NCBI RefSeq assembly: GCF_900290235.1
Contig: NZ_OLMK01000119.1
Span: forward strand, 1 to 64,000
Length of the DNA stretch: 64,000 nt
Direction of reading: 5' to 3'
From: Streptomyces sp. MA5143a
GTDB taxonomy: Bacteria > Actinomycetota > Actinomycetes > Streptomycetales > Streptomycetaceae
Numbering within the stretch: the stretch's first letter is position 1; every line of letters begins with the position of its first letter. The notes under the pieces are model-generated. The model was not told the DNA's origin. It did not search any database and saw only the letters and a list, made by a program, of their open reading frames with translations. The translations under genes and the position numbers were made by a program. This document shows positions 25,713 through 34,934 of the stretch, piece after piece.

Positions 25713-27194
25713 ATGGTCATCACCCGTGAACTGCTGATCGACGGCAAAGAGAAGGGTGCGCGATCCGGGCGCACCACGCCCGTCATCAACCCCGCCATCG
25801 GACAGATGTACGCCACGGTGGCCGCGGCCGGCGTCGAGGACGTCAGCAGCGCCGTCGACGCCGCCCAAGGCGCGTTCGAGGACTGGGCGAGGCTGGACCC
25901 GTTCACTCGTCGGGCGATCTTCGCCAAGGCCGCCGACCTGATGGAGCAGCGGCGCGAGCACATCGTGGACCTGATGGCCGGTGAGGTGGGCGCGACCCGG
26001 GTGTGGGCCTCGTTCAACGTGACACTGGCCGCCGCGCTGCTGCGCGAGACAGCCGCTCTGATCACCGCCCCGCAGGGCGACGTGCTCACCACCCAGCACG
26101 ACGGCGCCCTCAGCCTCGCGGTGCGTGAACCCCTGGGCGTGGTAGCCGCGTTCTCCCCGTGGAACGCCCCCGTCATTCTCGGGACCCGCGCGGTTGCCGC
26201 CGCTCTCGCCGCCGGTAACACAGTCGTGTTGAAGCCGAGCGAAGTGGCTCCTCTGTCCGCCGGACTTCTCATCGGGGACCTGCTGCGTGAGGCCGGCCTG
26301 CCCGACGGGGTCCTCAACGTCATCACGAACGACCCCGCCGACGCCGCGGAAACCGCCGAAGCCCTCATCGCCGACACCGCGGTACGCGCGGTGAACTTCA
26401 CCGGCTCGACGCAGGTCGGCCGGATCATCGGTGCCCATGCCGCGCGCCATCTCAAGCCCGCGCTCCTGGAACTGGGCGGCAAGAACGCGGTCATCGTCCT
26501 GGACGACGCCGATGTGGACTACGCGGTGGACGCCGCCGCCTTCGCGGCGTTCATGAACTCCGGACAGATCTGCATGTCCGCCGACCGGATCCTCGTACAC
26601 GAGTCGCTCGCCGAGGAGTTCATCGCCAAGTTCACGGCCAAGGTCGCCGCACTGCCGTTCGGTGATCCCACCGACCCGGCCACGGTGATCGGCCCGCTGG
26701 TCAACACGGACCCCGAACAGCGGTGCGGGCTCTTCGCGGCACGCCGTATCGCCGCCCTGGTCGAGGACGCGGTCGCCAAGGGCGCCACCGTACTCGTCGG
26801 CGGCGAGATCCAGGACGCGTCTCACTCGGCGACCGTCCTCAGCGCGGTCCCCGCCCACGCCGACCTGTACGGCGCGGAGACGTTCGGCCCGCTCTGCGTC
26901 GTCGACACGTTCGCCACCGACGACGAGGCCGTCACGATGGCCAACGACACCGACCGGGGGCTGACCGCCGGCATCATCACCGAGAACGGCACGCACGGCC
27001 TGCGCGTGGCCCGAAGGCTGCGGACGGGCATGGTCCACATCAACGACCAGTCCGTCGCCGACGATCCCCAGGCGCCGTTCGGCGGTGTCAGGTCCTCCGG
27101 CTACGGCCGCTTCGGAGGCCGCTGGGGCATCGAGGCCTTCAGCAACACGCGGTGGATCACTCTGGCCACCCAGCACGCCTCCTACCCCTTCTGA
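25713..27194 (+). CDS. Aldehyde dehydrogenase, aromatic-aldehyde type
   Basis: 493 residues. Catalytic residues are Cys287 in GQICMSADRI and the Glu of LLELGGKNAVIV. The NAD site is FTGSTQVGRIIGAHAARHLKP, and PWNAPVILGTRAVAAALAAGNTVVLKPSE is the usual signature. The sequence resembles vanillin/salicylaldehyde/benzaldehyde dehydrogenases. ATG 25713 follows GGAG at a good distance. It heads a cluster with P450, ferredoxin and reductase, which suggests that the acid made here is the P450's substrate. A close paralogue (39585-41045) also has its catalytic Cys at 287. Confidence 0.9.
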   Translation: MVITRELLIDGKEKGARSGRTTPVINPAIGQMYATVAAAGVEDVSSAVDAAQGAFEDWARLDPFTRRAIFAKAADLMEQRREHIVDLMAGEVGATRVWASFNVTLAAALLRETAALITAPQGDVLTTQHDGALSLAVREPLGVVAAFSPWNAPVILGTRAVAAALAAGNTVVLKPSEVAPLSAGLLIGDLLREAGLPDGVLNVITNDPADAAETAEALIADTAVRAVNFTGSTQVGRIIGAHAARHLKPALLELGGKNAVIVLDDADVDYAVDAAAFAAFMNSGQICMSADRILVHESLAEEFIAKFTAKVAALPFGDPTDPATVIGPLVNTDPEQRCGLFAARRIAALVEDAVAKGATVLVGGEIQDASHSATVLSAVPAHADLYGAETFGPLCVVDTFATDDEAVTMANDTDRGLTAGIITENGTHGLRVARRLRTGMVHINDQSVADDPQAPFGGVRSSGYGRFGGRWGIEAFSNTRWITLATQHASYPF

Positions 27195-27200
27195 GGGTTC

Positions 27201-27238
27201 GGCGGAGGGCCGGCCCCGTGGGGCCGGCCCTCCGCCGG
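27201..27238. terminator. Strong 18-bp hairpin between aldehyde dehydrogenase and P450
   Basis: Perfect inverted repeat with 18-bp arms (27201-27218 and 27221-27238) and only 2 unpaired central bases. It starts 6 bp after the aldehyde dehydrogenase stop and ends 32 bp before the P450 start. It may terminate or attenuate transcription, or stabilise the 3' end of the first message, so the four genes may not be equally expressed. Confidence 0.7.
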
Positions 27239-27270
27239 CGCGCTGATCACACAGCGGACAGGAAGCAAGG

Positions 27271-28461
27271 ATGATCTCTACCACCCCACCCGTCTCCGAT
27301 GTGGACCTCTTCGAGGACGAGGTGCTCAACGACCCGTACCCCGTGTACGAAGAGCTGCGCGATCTCGGGCCCGCGGTCTACCTGTCACGCCACGGCTGCT
27401 GGGTGTTGCCGCGGTATGAGCAGGTGCGCGCGGCGTTGGGCGATCACGGACGGTTCTCCTCGGTCGACAGCGTCGGCCTCGACCCGGCTCTGAACGAGCG
27501 GCGCCGCGGCGGGGTCCTCGCCTCCGACCCACCCGAACACGACGTGCTGCGCGGTGTCCTGTCGGAGAGCCTTGCGCCGCGCGCCCTCGCCACACTGCGG
27601 ACGGACATCGGCCGCCGGGCCGAAGAGCTCGTCGCCCCGCTCGTGGAGCGCCAGACCTTCGACGTCGTGAGGGACTTGGCCCGAGTGTTCCCCGTGAGCG
27701 TCGTCGCCGACCTGATCGGGATGCCCCTGGCGGCACGGGAGGAGGTCCTGCGGTTCGCCGACGCCTTCTTCAACACCTTCGGCCCGCTCAACGACCGCAC
27801 CAGACGATCCCTGCCGGTCGCCGAGACGCTGTTCGACGAACTCACCGCCATGATGAGCCGGGACAACCTCGAACCGGGCGGCTGGGGCCAGGCGGTTCAC
27901 CGCGCAGCCGACCGAGGCGTGATCGATGGGCATCAGGTCGTACCGCTGCTGCGGGCCTACCTCGTCGCGAGCATGGACACCACCATCAACGCGATCGGCA
28001 GCGGTCTGTGGCTCCTCGCGGAGAGACCCGAGGCATGGCGGGCGCTGCGAGAGGACCGCAGTCTCGTGCCCTCGGTGTTCGAGGAGATCCTGCGTTACGA
28101 ATCGCCCGTGCAGCTGTTCTTCCGCAGGACCACCCGCCCCGTCAGGTACGAGGACGTGGTGATCCTGGAGCAGTCACAGGTAGGCCTGCTGTTCGGATCG
28201 GCGAACCGGGATCCCCGCGAGTGGACCGATCCCGACCGCTTCCAGGTCGACCGGGCGCCGATGGGCCACGTCGGCTTCGGATACGGCGTCCACGGCTGCG
28301 CCGGCCAGGGACTGGCACGTATCGAGGCGCAGGCGGTCTTCTCCGCCCTGCTCGACCGCGTCGACTCCATCGAACTCGCCGGCCCGCCGTGCCGGCATCT
28401 GAACAATGTGATCCGCGGGCTGGAGAGCCTGCCGGTCACCGTGACCACCAGAAGGGTGTGA
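27271..28461 (+). CDS. Cytochrome P450, CYP199-like
   Basis: 396 residues. The haem loop is GFGYGVHGCAGQGLARIE with Cys343, the I-helix LVASMDTTINAIG, the K-helix EEILRYESPVQLFFRRTTR, and the end HLNNVIRGLESLPVTV, which is a CYP199 hallmark. CYP199A enzymes bind para-methoxy- or hydroxybenzoates and demethylate or hydroxylate them, taking electrons from a [2Fe-2S]- or [3Fe-4S]-type ferredoxin. Here a ferredoxin and a reductase follow with GTGA overlaps, making a self-contained class I system. The start follows AGGAAGCAAGG. Confidence 0.9.
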   Translation: MISTTPPVSDVDLFEDEVLNDPYPVYEELRDLGPAVYLSRHGCWVLPRYEQVRAALGDHGRFSSVDSVGLDPALNERRRGGVLASDPPEHDVLRGVLSESLAPRALATLRTDIGRRAEELVAPLVERQTFDVVRDLARVFPVSVVADLIGMPLAAREEVLRFADAFFNTFGPLNDRTRRSLPVAETLFDELTAMMSRDNLEPGGWGQAVHRAADRGVIDGHQVVPLLRAYLVASMDTTINAIGSGLWLLAERPEAWRALREDRSLVPSVFEEILRYESPVQLFFRRTTRPVRYEDVVILEQSQVGLLFGSANRDPREWTDPDRFQVDRAPMGHVGFGYGVHGCAGQGLARIEAQAVFSALLDRVDSIELAGPPCRHLNNVIRGLESLPVTVTTRRV

Positions 28462-28649
28462 CCGTGAGCATCGAACTCATTCCCGGCCGTTGTGAGGGAC
28501 ACGCGGTGTGCGAGGCCATCGCACCGGAGGTGTTCCGTGTGGACGACGACGGCATGGTGCAACTGGTCCCCGGCGGCGACCACGACGCCGCGACGGCCCT
28601 CGCGGCGGCGCGTTCCTGCCCGGTCGCGGCCCTGCGGGCCACGTCGTGA
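28458..28649 (+). CDS. P450-type ferredoxin, [3Fe-4S]/[4Fe-4S] single-cluster
   Basis: 63 residues. Cluster ligands are C12 and C18 (RCEGHAVC), with His at position 15 where a fourth Cys would be, and C54 followed by Pro (SCPVAAL). The C-x2-H-x2-C pattern is typical of small ferredoxins that feed actinobacterial P450s and often bind a 3Fe-4S cluster. It overlaps the P450 stop (GTGA), and its own stop overlaps the reductase start, so all three are translationally coupled. A GTG at 28464 is an alternative start. Confidence 0.88.
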   Translation: MTVSIELIPGRCEGHAVCEAIAPEVFRVDDDGMVQLVPGGDHDAATALAAARSCPVAALRATS

Positions 28650-29746
28650 AGCGCGTCGTCGTCGTGGGCGGCTCGATCGCGGCGGTGACCGCCGCGAGCT
28701 GGCTGCGCGTGCGGGGGTTCGACGGGACGGTCACCCTCCTGAGCGCCGAGACGGAACAGCCCTACACCCGCGTTCCCCTGTCCAAGACAGTGCTGTCAGG
28801 TGAGGCGACGGACGCCTCCACCGCGCTGCCGCCCCTCGACGACAGCGTCGTCCTGCGGCTCGGGACCCGGGCAGTCTCACTGGACATCCGGGCGCGCCGG
28901 GTGATCGTCGACAACGGCGACCCGGTGCCCTACGACGGCCTGGTGATCGCCACCGGAGGGCGGGCCCGGCGGCTGAGCCCTCCCGGCATGTCGGGAGAAC
29001 GGGTGCTGCGCACGCTCGCCGACTGCGTGGCGCTGCGCGAGGACCTGACCCGCGCACGCAGCGTGCTGGTCGTCGGCGGGGGACTGCTGGGCATGGAGAT
29101 CGCATCCACGTGCCGCACCCTCGGCCTCCAGGTCACCGTGGTCGACCGGGACCCGCCCCTGCGCCGGGTGCTCGGGCCGGTGCTGGCCGAGGTGGTCACG
29201 GATGCCGCGCGTGAGCACGGAGTGTCGCTCCGGACGGTGCCCGGTGGCGTCCGGCTGGTCGGATCCCACACGCTGGAGGGCGTCGACGCCGACGGTGACC
29301 TTCTCACCGCCGACGTGGTCGTGTCGGCGGTCGGGGACGTACCCGCTGTCGACTGGCTCACCGGTTCCGGCCTGACGCTCGACCGTGGCGTGGTCACCGA
29401 CTCCCGCGGCCGCGTCGCGGACGGGATCGTCGCGGCGGGGGACGCGGCGGTGGTCCGTGGGGCTTGTCGCCGTCCGCACTGGACCAACGCGGTGGAGCAG
29501 GCGCGCGTCGCGGCGGACGCACTGCTGGGGGAGGACGCGGCCGGAGCGTCGCTGCCCTCGTACTTCTGGACCCATCAGTTCGGCGTCGAGGTGAAGGTCG
29601 CCGGGGAGCCGGCCGGACTCGGCGAACCGGATCTGGTCGACGTCGACGGCGGCTCCATGCTCCTGCGCTGGTCGGCCGGCGCGGCGGCGACCGTGAACCA
29701 CACAGTGCCGGTCCGTAAACTCCGGCAGCTCGCCTCCGCCCCGTGA
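28646..29746 (+). CDS. NAD(P)H-dependent ferredoxin reductase (rubredoxin/putidaredoxin-reductase type)
   Basis: 366 residues. The FAD-binding start is RVVVVGGSIAAVTAASWLR and the NAD-binding site is SVLVVGGGLLGMEIASTC. The FAD-contacting ATG-type motif appears as VIATGGRARRL, and the second FAD site is DGIVAAGDAAVV. It passes electrons from NAD(P)H to the adjacent ferredoxin for the P450. The first glycine motif reads GGSIAA instead of GxGxxG, as in several actinobacterial P450 reductases. The GTG start overlaps the ferredoxin stop. Confidence 0.88.
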   Translation: MKRVVVVGGSIAAVTAASWLRVRGFDGTVTLLSAETEQPYTRVPLSKTVLSGEATDASTALPPLDDSVVLRLGTRAVSLDIRARRVIVDNGDPVPYDGLVIATGGRARRLSPPGMSGERVLRTLADCVALREDLTRARSVLVVGGGLLGMEIASTCRTLGLQVTVVDRDPPLRRVLGPVLAEVVTDAAREHGVSLRTVPGGVRLVGSHTLEGVDADGDLLTADVVVSAVGDVPAVDWLTGSGLTLDRGVVTDSRGRVADGIVAAGDAAVVRGACRRPHWTNAVEQARVAADALLGEDAAGASLPSYFWTHQFGVEVKVAGEPAGLGEPDLVDVDGGSMLLRWSAGAAATVNHTVPVRKLRQLASAP

Positions 29747-29758
29747 CGGGGCGGAGGC
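29732..29758. terminator. Terminator hairpin between convergent genes
   Basis: Twelve-bp perfect stem (GCCTCCGCCCCG / CGGGGCGGAGGC) with a 3-nt loop. It overlaps the reductase stop codon and lies 10 bp before the end of the opposing EthD gene, so it can stop transcription from both sides. Confidence 0.8.
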
Positions 29759-29768
29759 ACAGGACGGT

Positions 29769-30506
29769 TCAGAAGATGGTCACCTCGCGGCTGTAGAGGG
29801 CGAACGAGCGGGAGGGGTCCCAGAAGCCGCCGGTTTCGTCGGACCGCTCCCGCAGCGAGCGCTCGTACGAGGGGAAGTGGGCCAGCGCCTCGTCCTCGGA
29901 GTCGTAGTAGAGAGCGGAGACTCCCGCGTAGACGGTCTCAGTCCCGCCGAAATGGCGCAACGCTCCCTCGGCTCCCGGTACCTGACGGTGCTGAACCCAT
30001 CCGCGCACCGTCTTGGCCTGCGGGCCCTCTTCGGCGATGACTTGCTCATGAGCGCTCTGCCACCGGTCGACGACGTCGTCCTGTCGCAGCTGGGGTGCTG
30101 GGCGAACGAAGTGGAGCACCTTCACGGGGGCCGTGCCGGTGTCGGACACCGGTGGCGGCACCAGGACCTCGGATCGGGTCAGCAGGGCCAGGGCGCTGGG
30201 CAGGTCGTTGAACCGGGCGCCGTCGGGGCCGATGACGTCACGTGAGTAGGGGTCGGACATCGTGGTTGCCAGCGCGTCCATGTCGTCGAATCGGAGTTCG
30301 GTGACGGAGTCCCGACCGAATGCGGTCAGGTAGGCCGGGTCCCCCTCCGCTCCGAAGGACGCGTCGAACACATGGTTTTGTACATAGCCGCTGATCCGGA
30401 GGGGGTTCGCGGCGGCCAGCGGCCCGTGCACATGGTGCAGGTGTCGCAGGAACGCCCGGTGTGTCATGCCCGGCTTGCGGCGGATGGCGGCGATCAGGGT
30501 CAGCAT
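29769..30506 (-). CDS. Protein with two EthD domains
   Basis: 245 residues, about twice a single EthD domain. The first half has MLTLIAAIRRKPGMTHRAFLRHLHHVHGPLA, the EthD pattern with its conserved His-rich helix, then TELRFDDMDAL and LTRSEVLV. The second half repeats the plan (VKVLHFVRPAPQLRQDDVVDRWQSAHEQVIAEEGP ... YAGVSALYYDSEDEALAHF). EthD-type ferredoxin-like barrels often accompany P450s or catabolic enzymes and may act as stabilisers or small isomerases. ATG 30506 has GGAGAACG directly upstream. It lies 72 bp after the MFS gene on the same strand. Confidence 0.82.
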   Translation of the reverse strand: MLTLIAAIRRKPGMTHRAFLRHLHHVHGPLAAANPLRISGYVQNHVFDASFGAEGDPAYLTAFGRDSVTELRFDDMDALATTMSDPYSRDVIGPDGARFNDLPSALALLTRSEVLVPPPVSDTGTAPVKVLHFVRPAPQLRQDDVVDRWQSAHEQVIAEEGPQAKTVRGWVQHRQVPGAEGALRHFGGTETVYAGVSALYYDSEDEALAHFPSYERSLRERSDETGGFWDPSRSFALYSREVTIF

Positions 30507-30578
30507 CGTTCTCCGTTCGGTAAGGGGCAGTCGGTACCGCGGGCGGGGAGGCCCGCGGTACCGACCTGGACGGGCGGC

Positions 30579-31856
30579 TCAGCCGGCCATCTGCTGTACC
30601 GGCTCCGGGACGGCCGCCGTCCGGCGGCGGGCGGCGAGGCCGAGTGCGGCGGTGGCGGCGGCCGCGGCGAGGGCGAGCACCCCCATGGCGTTCGTCAGTG
30701 TGCCGACGGCAGAAGTGAGGGCGAGGGCCACGAGCGGGGACAGGAACTGGCCGAGGAAGAACGTCCCTGTCCACAAGCCGGTGCCGCGGCCGCGGTCGGC
30801 GTAGTCGAGCTTGGACATGGCGAGAGTGAGCAGGCTCGGCAGCATGATGCCGCCACCGAGGCAGGTGATGACGGCACCGAGGGTCAGCACGACGGGGCCC
30901 GGGGCGAGCCAGACCACCGCGAAGCCCAGCGCGCACAGGCCGAATGCGGTGGGCAGCCAGGCCTGCGGGTTGCGGCCGACCTTGGCGAAGAGGGCCGAGC
31001 CGACCACGATCGCGGCACTGGTGATGGCGGTGGCGAGCCCGATCACACCGGAGTTGCTCACGCCCATGTCGTCCAGGAGGAAAGCCATTTCCACCTGGAG
31101 GGTGTAGAAGAGGACGGCGCCGAAGACGGTCAGCGCGCAGACGCCTGACAGCGGGCGCCAGGGGAAGGACCGGCCTGCGTCGGGCTCCGGGAGGGTGTGG
31201 TGAGCGTCGGCCTGGTGGGGCCGGGGCCGGGGAAGGAAGGCGGCCATGGCGGGGGCGAGCAGCAGGCTCACGGCGTAGGCCCAGAACGGCATGCGCCAGC
31301 CGGCCGATCCGGCCGCACCGCCGAGTACGAAGAAGACCGTGGCGGAGATCGCGGCGCACATCGTCTGCATCGCGAGGTAGCGGTCGCGCTGCCGACCGGA
31401 GTAGTAGTCGCCGAGCAGTGTGGTGCAGCAGGTCATGATGGCGGCTTCGGCGACGCCGACGAGGGCGCGGCTGGCGACGATGGCGCCGAGGGAGTCCAGC
31501 CACAGGGGAGCGGTGCCGAGGACGGCATACACCACGGTGGCGGTGACGAGGAGGCCTTTGCGGCCGAGCCGGTCCACGAGGACGCCGGCGAAGGGGGCCA
31601 GCAGGGCCAGCGACAGGGCGGGGACCGTCAGTGCCATGGGGACGAGCACGTCGACACCCGGGACGTCGGCGAAGTGATCGTGCATCTGCGGCAGCACGGG
31701 GGCGATGAGCACGGCCCCCAGGATGGGCAGACAGGCGCCTGCCATCAGCAGCAGGAGGCGCAGCCGGTGTCCGGGGCCGGACACGACCTGCTCGGACGGA
31801 GTGTCCGCGTCCGCCGTGGACGGCGGGGGCGGGAGCGGTGGCACGGGTGCGGGCAT
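30579..31856 (-). CDS. MFS transporter, 12-helix
   Basis: 425 residues with 12 hydrophobic segments. MFS motifs are FAGVLVDRLGRKGLLV after helix 2 and, around helices 4-5, SRALVGVAEAAIMTCCTTLLGDYYSGRQRDRYL. The N-terminus is Pro-rich and cytoplasmic. The second of two in-frame Met codons is chosen because GGAG lies 7 nt before it. It probably imports a substrate or exports a product of the neighbouring aromatic catabolic genes, and is likely co-transcribed with the EthD gene. Confidence 0.82.
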   Translation of the reverse strand: MPAPVPPLPPPPSTADADTPSEQVVSGPGHRLRLLLLMAGACLPILGAVLIAPVLPQMHDHFADVPGVDVLVPMALTVPALSLALLAPFAGVLVDRLGRKGLLVTATVVYAVLGTAPLWLDSLGAIVASRALVGVAEAAIMTCCTTLLGDYYSGRQRDRYLAMQTMCAAISATVFFVLGGAAGSAGWRMPFWAYAVSLLLAPAMAAFLPRPRPHQADAHHTLPEPDAGRSFPWRPLSGVCALTVFGAVLFYTLQVEMAFLLDDMGVSNSGVIGLATAITSAAIVVGSALFAKVGRNPQAWLPTAFGLCALGFAVVWLAPGPVVLTLGAVITCLGGGIMLPSLLTLAMSKLDYADRGRGTGLWTGTFFLGQFLSPLVALALTSAVGTLTNAMGVLALAAAAATAALGLAARRRTAAVPEPVQQMAG

Positions 31857-32262
31857 GCGTGATCTCCACATGGCGTGTCGGGAGGGGACGGGATGGTTCG
31901 GCCGTGGTGGCCCGGCCGCCGGATACCCACGAGCAGGCTCGCGAGAGCGGCGCCGATGACGGCCCGATGCCACGGCGGGCCGGCTCGCCGTGACGCCCGG
32001 CGCGGTCCCGGCAGCGGCTGACGCTGCGGCTCGGGCGTCGGGTTGAGACGACTATCAGGCACCGAGGAGGGCCTGCCTAGCCCTCGTCCGATCGAGATCG
32101 GTCATGTGGATCATCCGGTTCCTGGATGTCGGTACGCGGACGTTCACCTTTCCGAAATGTCTCGTCAGGCGGCCGACCCCTGAGACGGGTCCGCCGCGCC
32201 GCCGCCGGGCCGGGCCCGGCGGTGTCCGGATGTCGACCACGCGAGGCCCGGACAGCGGTTCG
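31857..32262. other. Intergenic region, no gene seen
   Basis: 406 bp between the LysR stop and the MFS start, both on the minus strand. Short frames exist, but none has a ribosome site with a recognisable product. It should hold the MFS/EthD promoter. Confidence 0.45.
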
Positions 32263-33216
32263 CTACCGCTCGCCGGATCCGGTCGGAGCCGGCACCTCCT
32301 CCAACCCCGGTGCTCCCGGCCCGGGCAGGCGGGTGAGCGCGAGACGCAGGAACGCCTGCGCGGCGGGAGAGGCCGGAGCAGGGTCGCGATGGGCCAGGGC
32401 CAGGGGCTGGAGGGCCTGTGGGTCGTCGAGGCGCAGGATGCAGTCGGCGTGATCGGCCGGGACGATCGCGTCCGCCGCCGGGCGGGGTACGACGGTCACC
32501 CCGATGTCCTCGAACGCCAGCGAGGCGAGGTCGCCCGCGCTGCGCAACGCGCAGACACCCCGGCGACGGGCCCGCGCCCGCTCGAACGCGGCGTCCACCT
32601 GTGCGCGCAGGCCCGTGTCGGGAACACATTCGAGGAAGCGTTCGTCGGCCAGCTCGCCCAGGCCGGTGACGCCGACCCCGCGCAGCCGGTGCCGACGGCC
32701 CACAACGGCCACCAGCGGCACCACGCTCAGCAGGTGGTACGCGATGCCCGGCGGCAACTGGTGCTCGTGCAGGGCGACGACGGCGACCTCCAGCTCACCG
32801 GTGAGGAGCTGGGAGGTGGCCTGCACACCGTCGGAGTCGAAGAGAGTGACCTCGACCGCGGGATAGGCCTCCTGGAACTCCCGCAGCAGACCGAGCTGGT
32901 CGATGTTCCCTGCCGTGAGCGTCACCGAGCCGATCCGCAGCCGCCCCCGCACGGGCCCGTCGAGCGAGGAGATCTCGGCGTGCATCTCCTGGACCGCCCT
33001 CAGCACCCGCCGGGCGCAGGCGACGAAGACCTGCCCGGCCTGGGTCACGCGGACGCTGCGGCTCGTCCGCTCGAAGAGCCGGGTTCCGACCTCCCGTTCG
33101 AGCTGGGTGATCTGGTGGCTGAGCCCGGACTGCCCGATGCGGCAGCGCGCCGCGGCCCGGGTGAAGTTGAGCTCGTCGGCGATGGCCACCGCGTACTCCA
33201 TCTGCCGCAGATCCAT
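32263..33216 (-). CDS. LysR-family transcriptional regulator
   Basis: 317 residues. The N-terminal winged helix is MDLRQMEYAVAIADELNFTRAAARCRIGQSGLSHQITQLEREVGTRLFERTSRSVRVT, followed by the usual effector-binding domain (about 90-300). GGAG lies 6 nt before ATG 33216. It is divergent from the nine-gene operon that starts with the carotenoid-oxygenase gene, the normal arrangement for a LysR activator and its target. An aromatic intermediate is the probable coinducer (inference). Confidence 0.9.
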   Translation of the reverse strand: MDLRQMEYAVAIADELNFTRAAARCRIGQSGLSHQITQLEREVGTRLFERTSRSVRVTQAGQVFVACARRVLRAVQEMHAEISSLDGPVRGRLRIGSVTLTAGNIDQLGLLREFQEAYPAVEVTLFDSDGVQATSQLLTGELEVAVVALHEHQLPPGIAYHLLSVVPLVAVVGRRHRLRGVGVTGLGELADERFLECVPDTGLRAQVDAAFERARARRRGVCALRSAGDLASLAFEDIGVTVVPRPAADAIVPADHADCILRLDDPQALQPLALAHRDPAPASPAAQAFLRLALTRLPGPGAPGLEEVPAPTGSGER

Positions 33217-33391
33217 CGCATTCTCCGATCATTTCGTGCGTGTTTCAGTGTTGGACGCCGCAGACGTCGCGTCGACATGATGGGCAGCACAAGCTCGTCG
33301 CATCGCCTTCACCGGAATCCTCTGTGCGGTCATCCAGAGGAAATCAATCACATTCTTCGCTTGATCCGACCTTGCCGCAAGGGAGAGAGTC

Positions 33392-34927
33392 ATGGCCACT
33401 GCAATGACGCAGCCCGACGGGACACCCGGGCAGCAGCCCGTGGGCACCCAGCCGCCTCCGGAAACCATGCAGTTCCCGGACACGCGGCACTTCCAGGGGT
33501 TCTTCGCCCCGTCGCGGATCGAGGCGGACGTATACGACCTGGAGGTCGAGGGCCGTATACCCCCGGAGCTGAACGGCGCCTTCTACCGCGCCGCCGCGGA
33601 CACCCAGTACCCGCCGCGGTTCGCGAACGACGTGTACATCAACGGCGACGGCATGATCCACATGGTGCGGTTCGACAACGGCCACGCGGATCTGAAGACC
33701 CGCTACGTCCGCACCCAGCGCTTCCAGCTGGAACGCCAGGCGCGCCAGGCCCTGTTCGGTGCGTACCGCAACCCCTACACCGACGACCCGTCCGTCGCCG
33801 GCATCGACGACAGCAACGCCAACACCGCGATCATCTGGCACGCGGGCAAGCTCCTCGCACTCAAGGAGGCGGCCCTCCCGTACGAGCTGGACCCGGCCAC
33901 GCTGGAGACCAAGGGCGTCTACGACTTCTCCGGACAGATCCCGGGCCGTACCTTCACCGTGCACCCCAAGCACGATCCGCGCACCGGCGAACTGATGGCC
34001 TTCGCCTACAACGCCAGCGGTCTGCCGGACAAGCAGATTCACATCTACCAGATCTCCGCGGACGGCAAGGTCACCCGTACCGAGACCTTCGAGGTGCCGT
34101 ACTCGTCGATGGTGCACGACTGGCTGGTCACCCGGGAACACCTGGTCTTCACGATCTCGCCCATGGTCGCCGACCCGGAACAGCTGAAGCGGGAGGAGCA
34201 GTACTTCGTCTGGGATCCCAACCGGGAGACCTACGTCGCGATCATCCCCCGCGACGAGGGCGTGAGCGGCATCAAGTGGTTCCGCAGCGAGCGGCTCCTG
34301 GAGACCCACACCCTGAACGCCTGGACGGACGGCGACACTCTCGTCGGCGACCACTTCACCACCAAGTCCGGCTGGTTCTCCCAGTTCCCGAAGACGACTG
34401 TCGGCTTCCTGCCCGAACAGCCGCCGTTCCTGCACCGCTGGACGTTCGACCTCACCCAGGGCGCCTCCCACTGGGACGACGCCACCGACACCTACCGCAG
34501 CGAGAAGCTCCTTTCCTCACCCGGTGACATGCCCCGGGTCGACCCCCGCGTGCTGATGGAGAAGAACCGGCACTCCTGGGTCGGCGGCATGCACCCCGAT
34601 GTGCCGATGGCCCCGATCGGACCCATGGGCCCGCCGTTCAACTCCCTCATCCACCGCGACGACACCACCGGCGCGACGGACTTCTGGACCCCCGGCGAGC
34701 ACTCCGCGCCCGAGGAGCCGGTGTTCATTCCCAAGTCCGCGGACGCCGCCGAGGGCGAGGGCTATCTGCTGGCGCTGGTCGGCCGGCGCGACCAGATGCG
34801 GCACGACCTGGTCGTCCTGGACGCCCTCGACATCGCCGCCGGCCCGATCGCCACCGTGAAGATCCCCTTCCGGCTCCGGTACGGCTTCCACGGCACCTGG
34901 GTGCCCGCCGACGAACTGGGAAAGTGA
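33392..34927 (+). CDS. Carotenoid-cleavage-oxygenase family (lignostilbene-dioxygenase-like)
   Basis: 511 residues, normal for the RPE65/NOV family of non-haem iron dioxygenases that cut C=C double bonds. Iron-ligand His candidates are in TFTVHPKHDP, SSMVHDWLVTREHLVF and the C-terminal RLRYGFHGTWVP, and the N-terminal family pattern PPELNGAFYRAAADTQYPP is present. In a bacterial catabolic operon such enzymes usually cleave aryl alkenes (stilbenes, isoeugenol, 4-vinylguaiacol) to aromatic aldehydes, which suits the aldehyde dehydrogenases in the same operon and at 25713. GGGAGAGA precedes the ATG. It is the first gene of a nine-gene operon. Confidence 0.87.
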   Translation: MATAMTQPDGTPGQQPVGTQPPPETMQFPDTRHFQGFFAPSRIEADVYDLEVEGRIPPELNGAFYRAAADTQYPPRFANDVYINGDGMIHMVRFDNGHADLKTRYVRTQRFQLERQARQALFGAYRNPYTDDPSVAGIDDSNANTAIIWHAGKLLALKEAALPYELDPATLETKGVYDFSGQIPGRTFTVHPKHDPRTGELMAFAYNASGLPDKQIHIYQISADGKVTRTETFEVPYSSMVHDWLVTREHLVFTISPMVADPEQLKREEQYFVWDPNRETYVAIIPRDEGVSGIKWFRSERLLETHTLNAWTDGDTLVGDHFTTKSGWFSQFPKTTVGFLPEQPPFLHRWTFDLTQGASHWDDATDTYRSEKLLSSPGDMPRVDPRVLMEKNRHSWVGGMHPDVPMAPIGPMGPPFNSLIHRDDTTGATDFWTPGEHSAPEEPVFIPKSADAAEGEGYLLALVGRRDQMRHDLVVLDALDIAAGPIATVKIPFRLRYGFHGTWVPADELGK

Positions 34928-34934
34928 GCACGCC

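Noticed and set aside
33217..33391. Search for a clear LysR T-N11-A operator before the carotenoid-oxygenase gene
   Set aside because: Several loose T-N11-A matches but no convincing palindrome, so no site is listed.
32104..34527. 807-residue plus-strand frame over the LysR and carotenoid-oxygenase genes
   Set aside because: Crosses two divergent, well-supported genes; composition is that of an antisense or off-frame G+C artefact.
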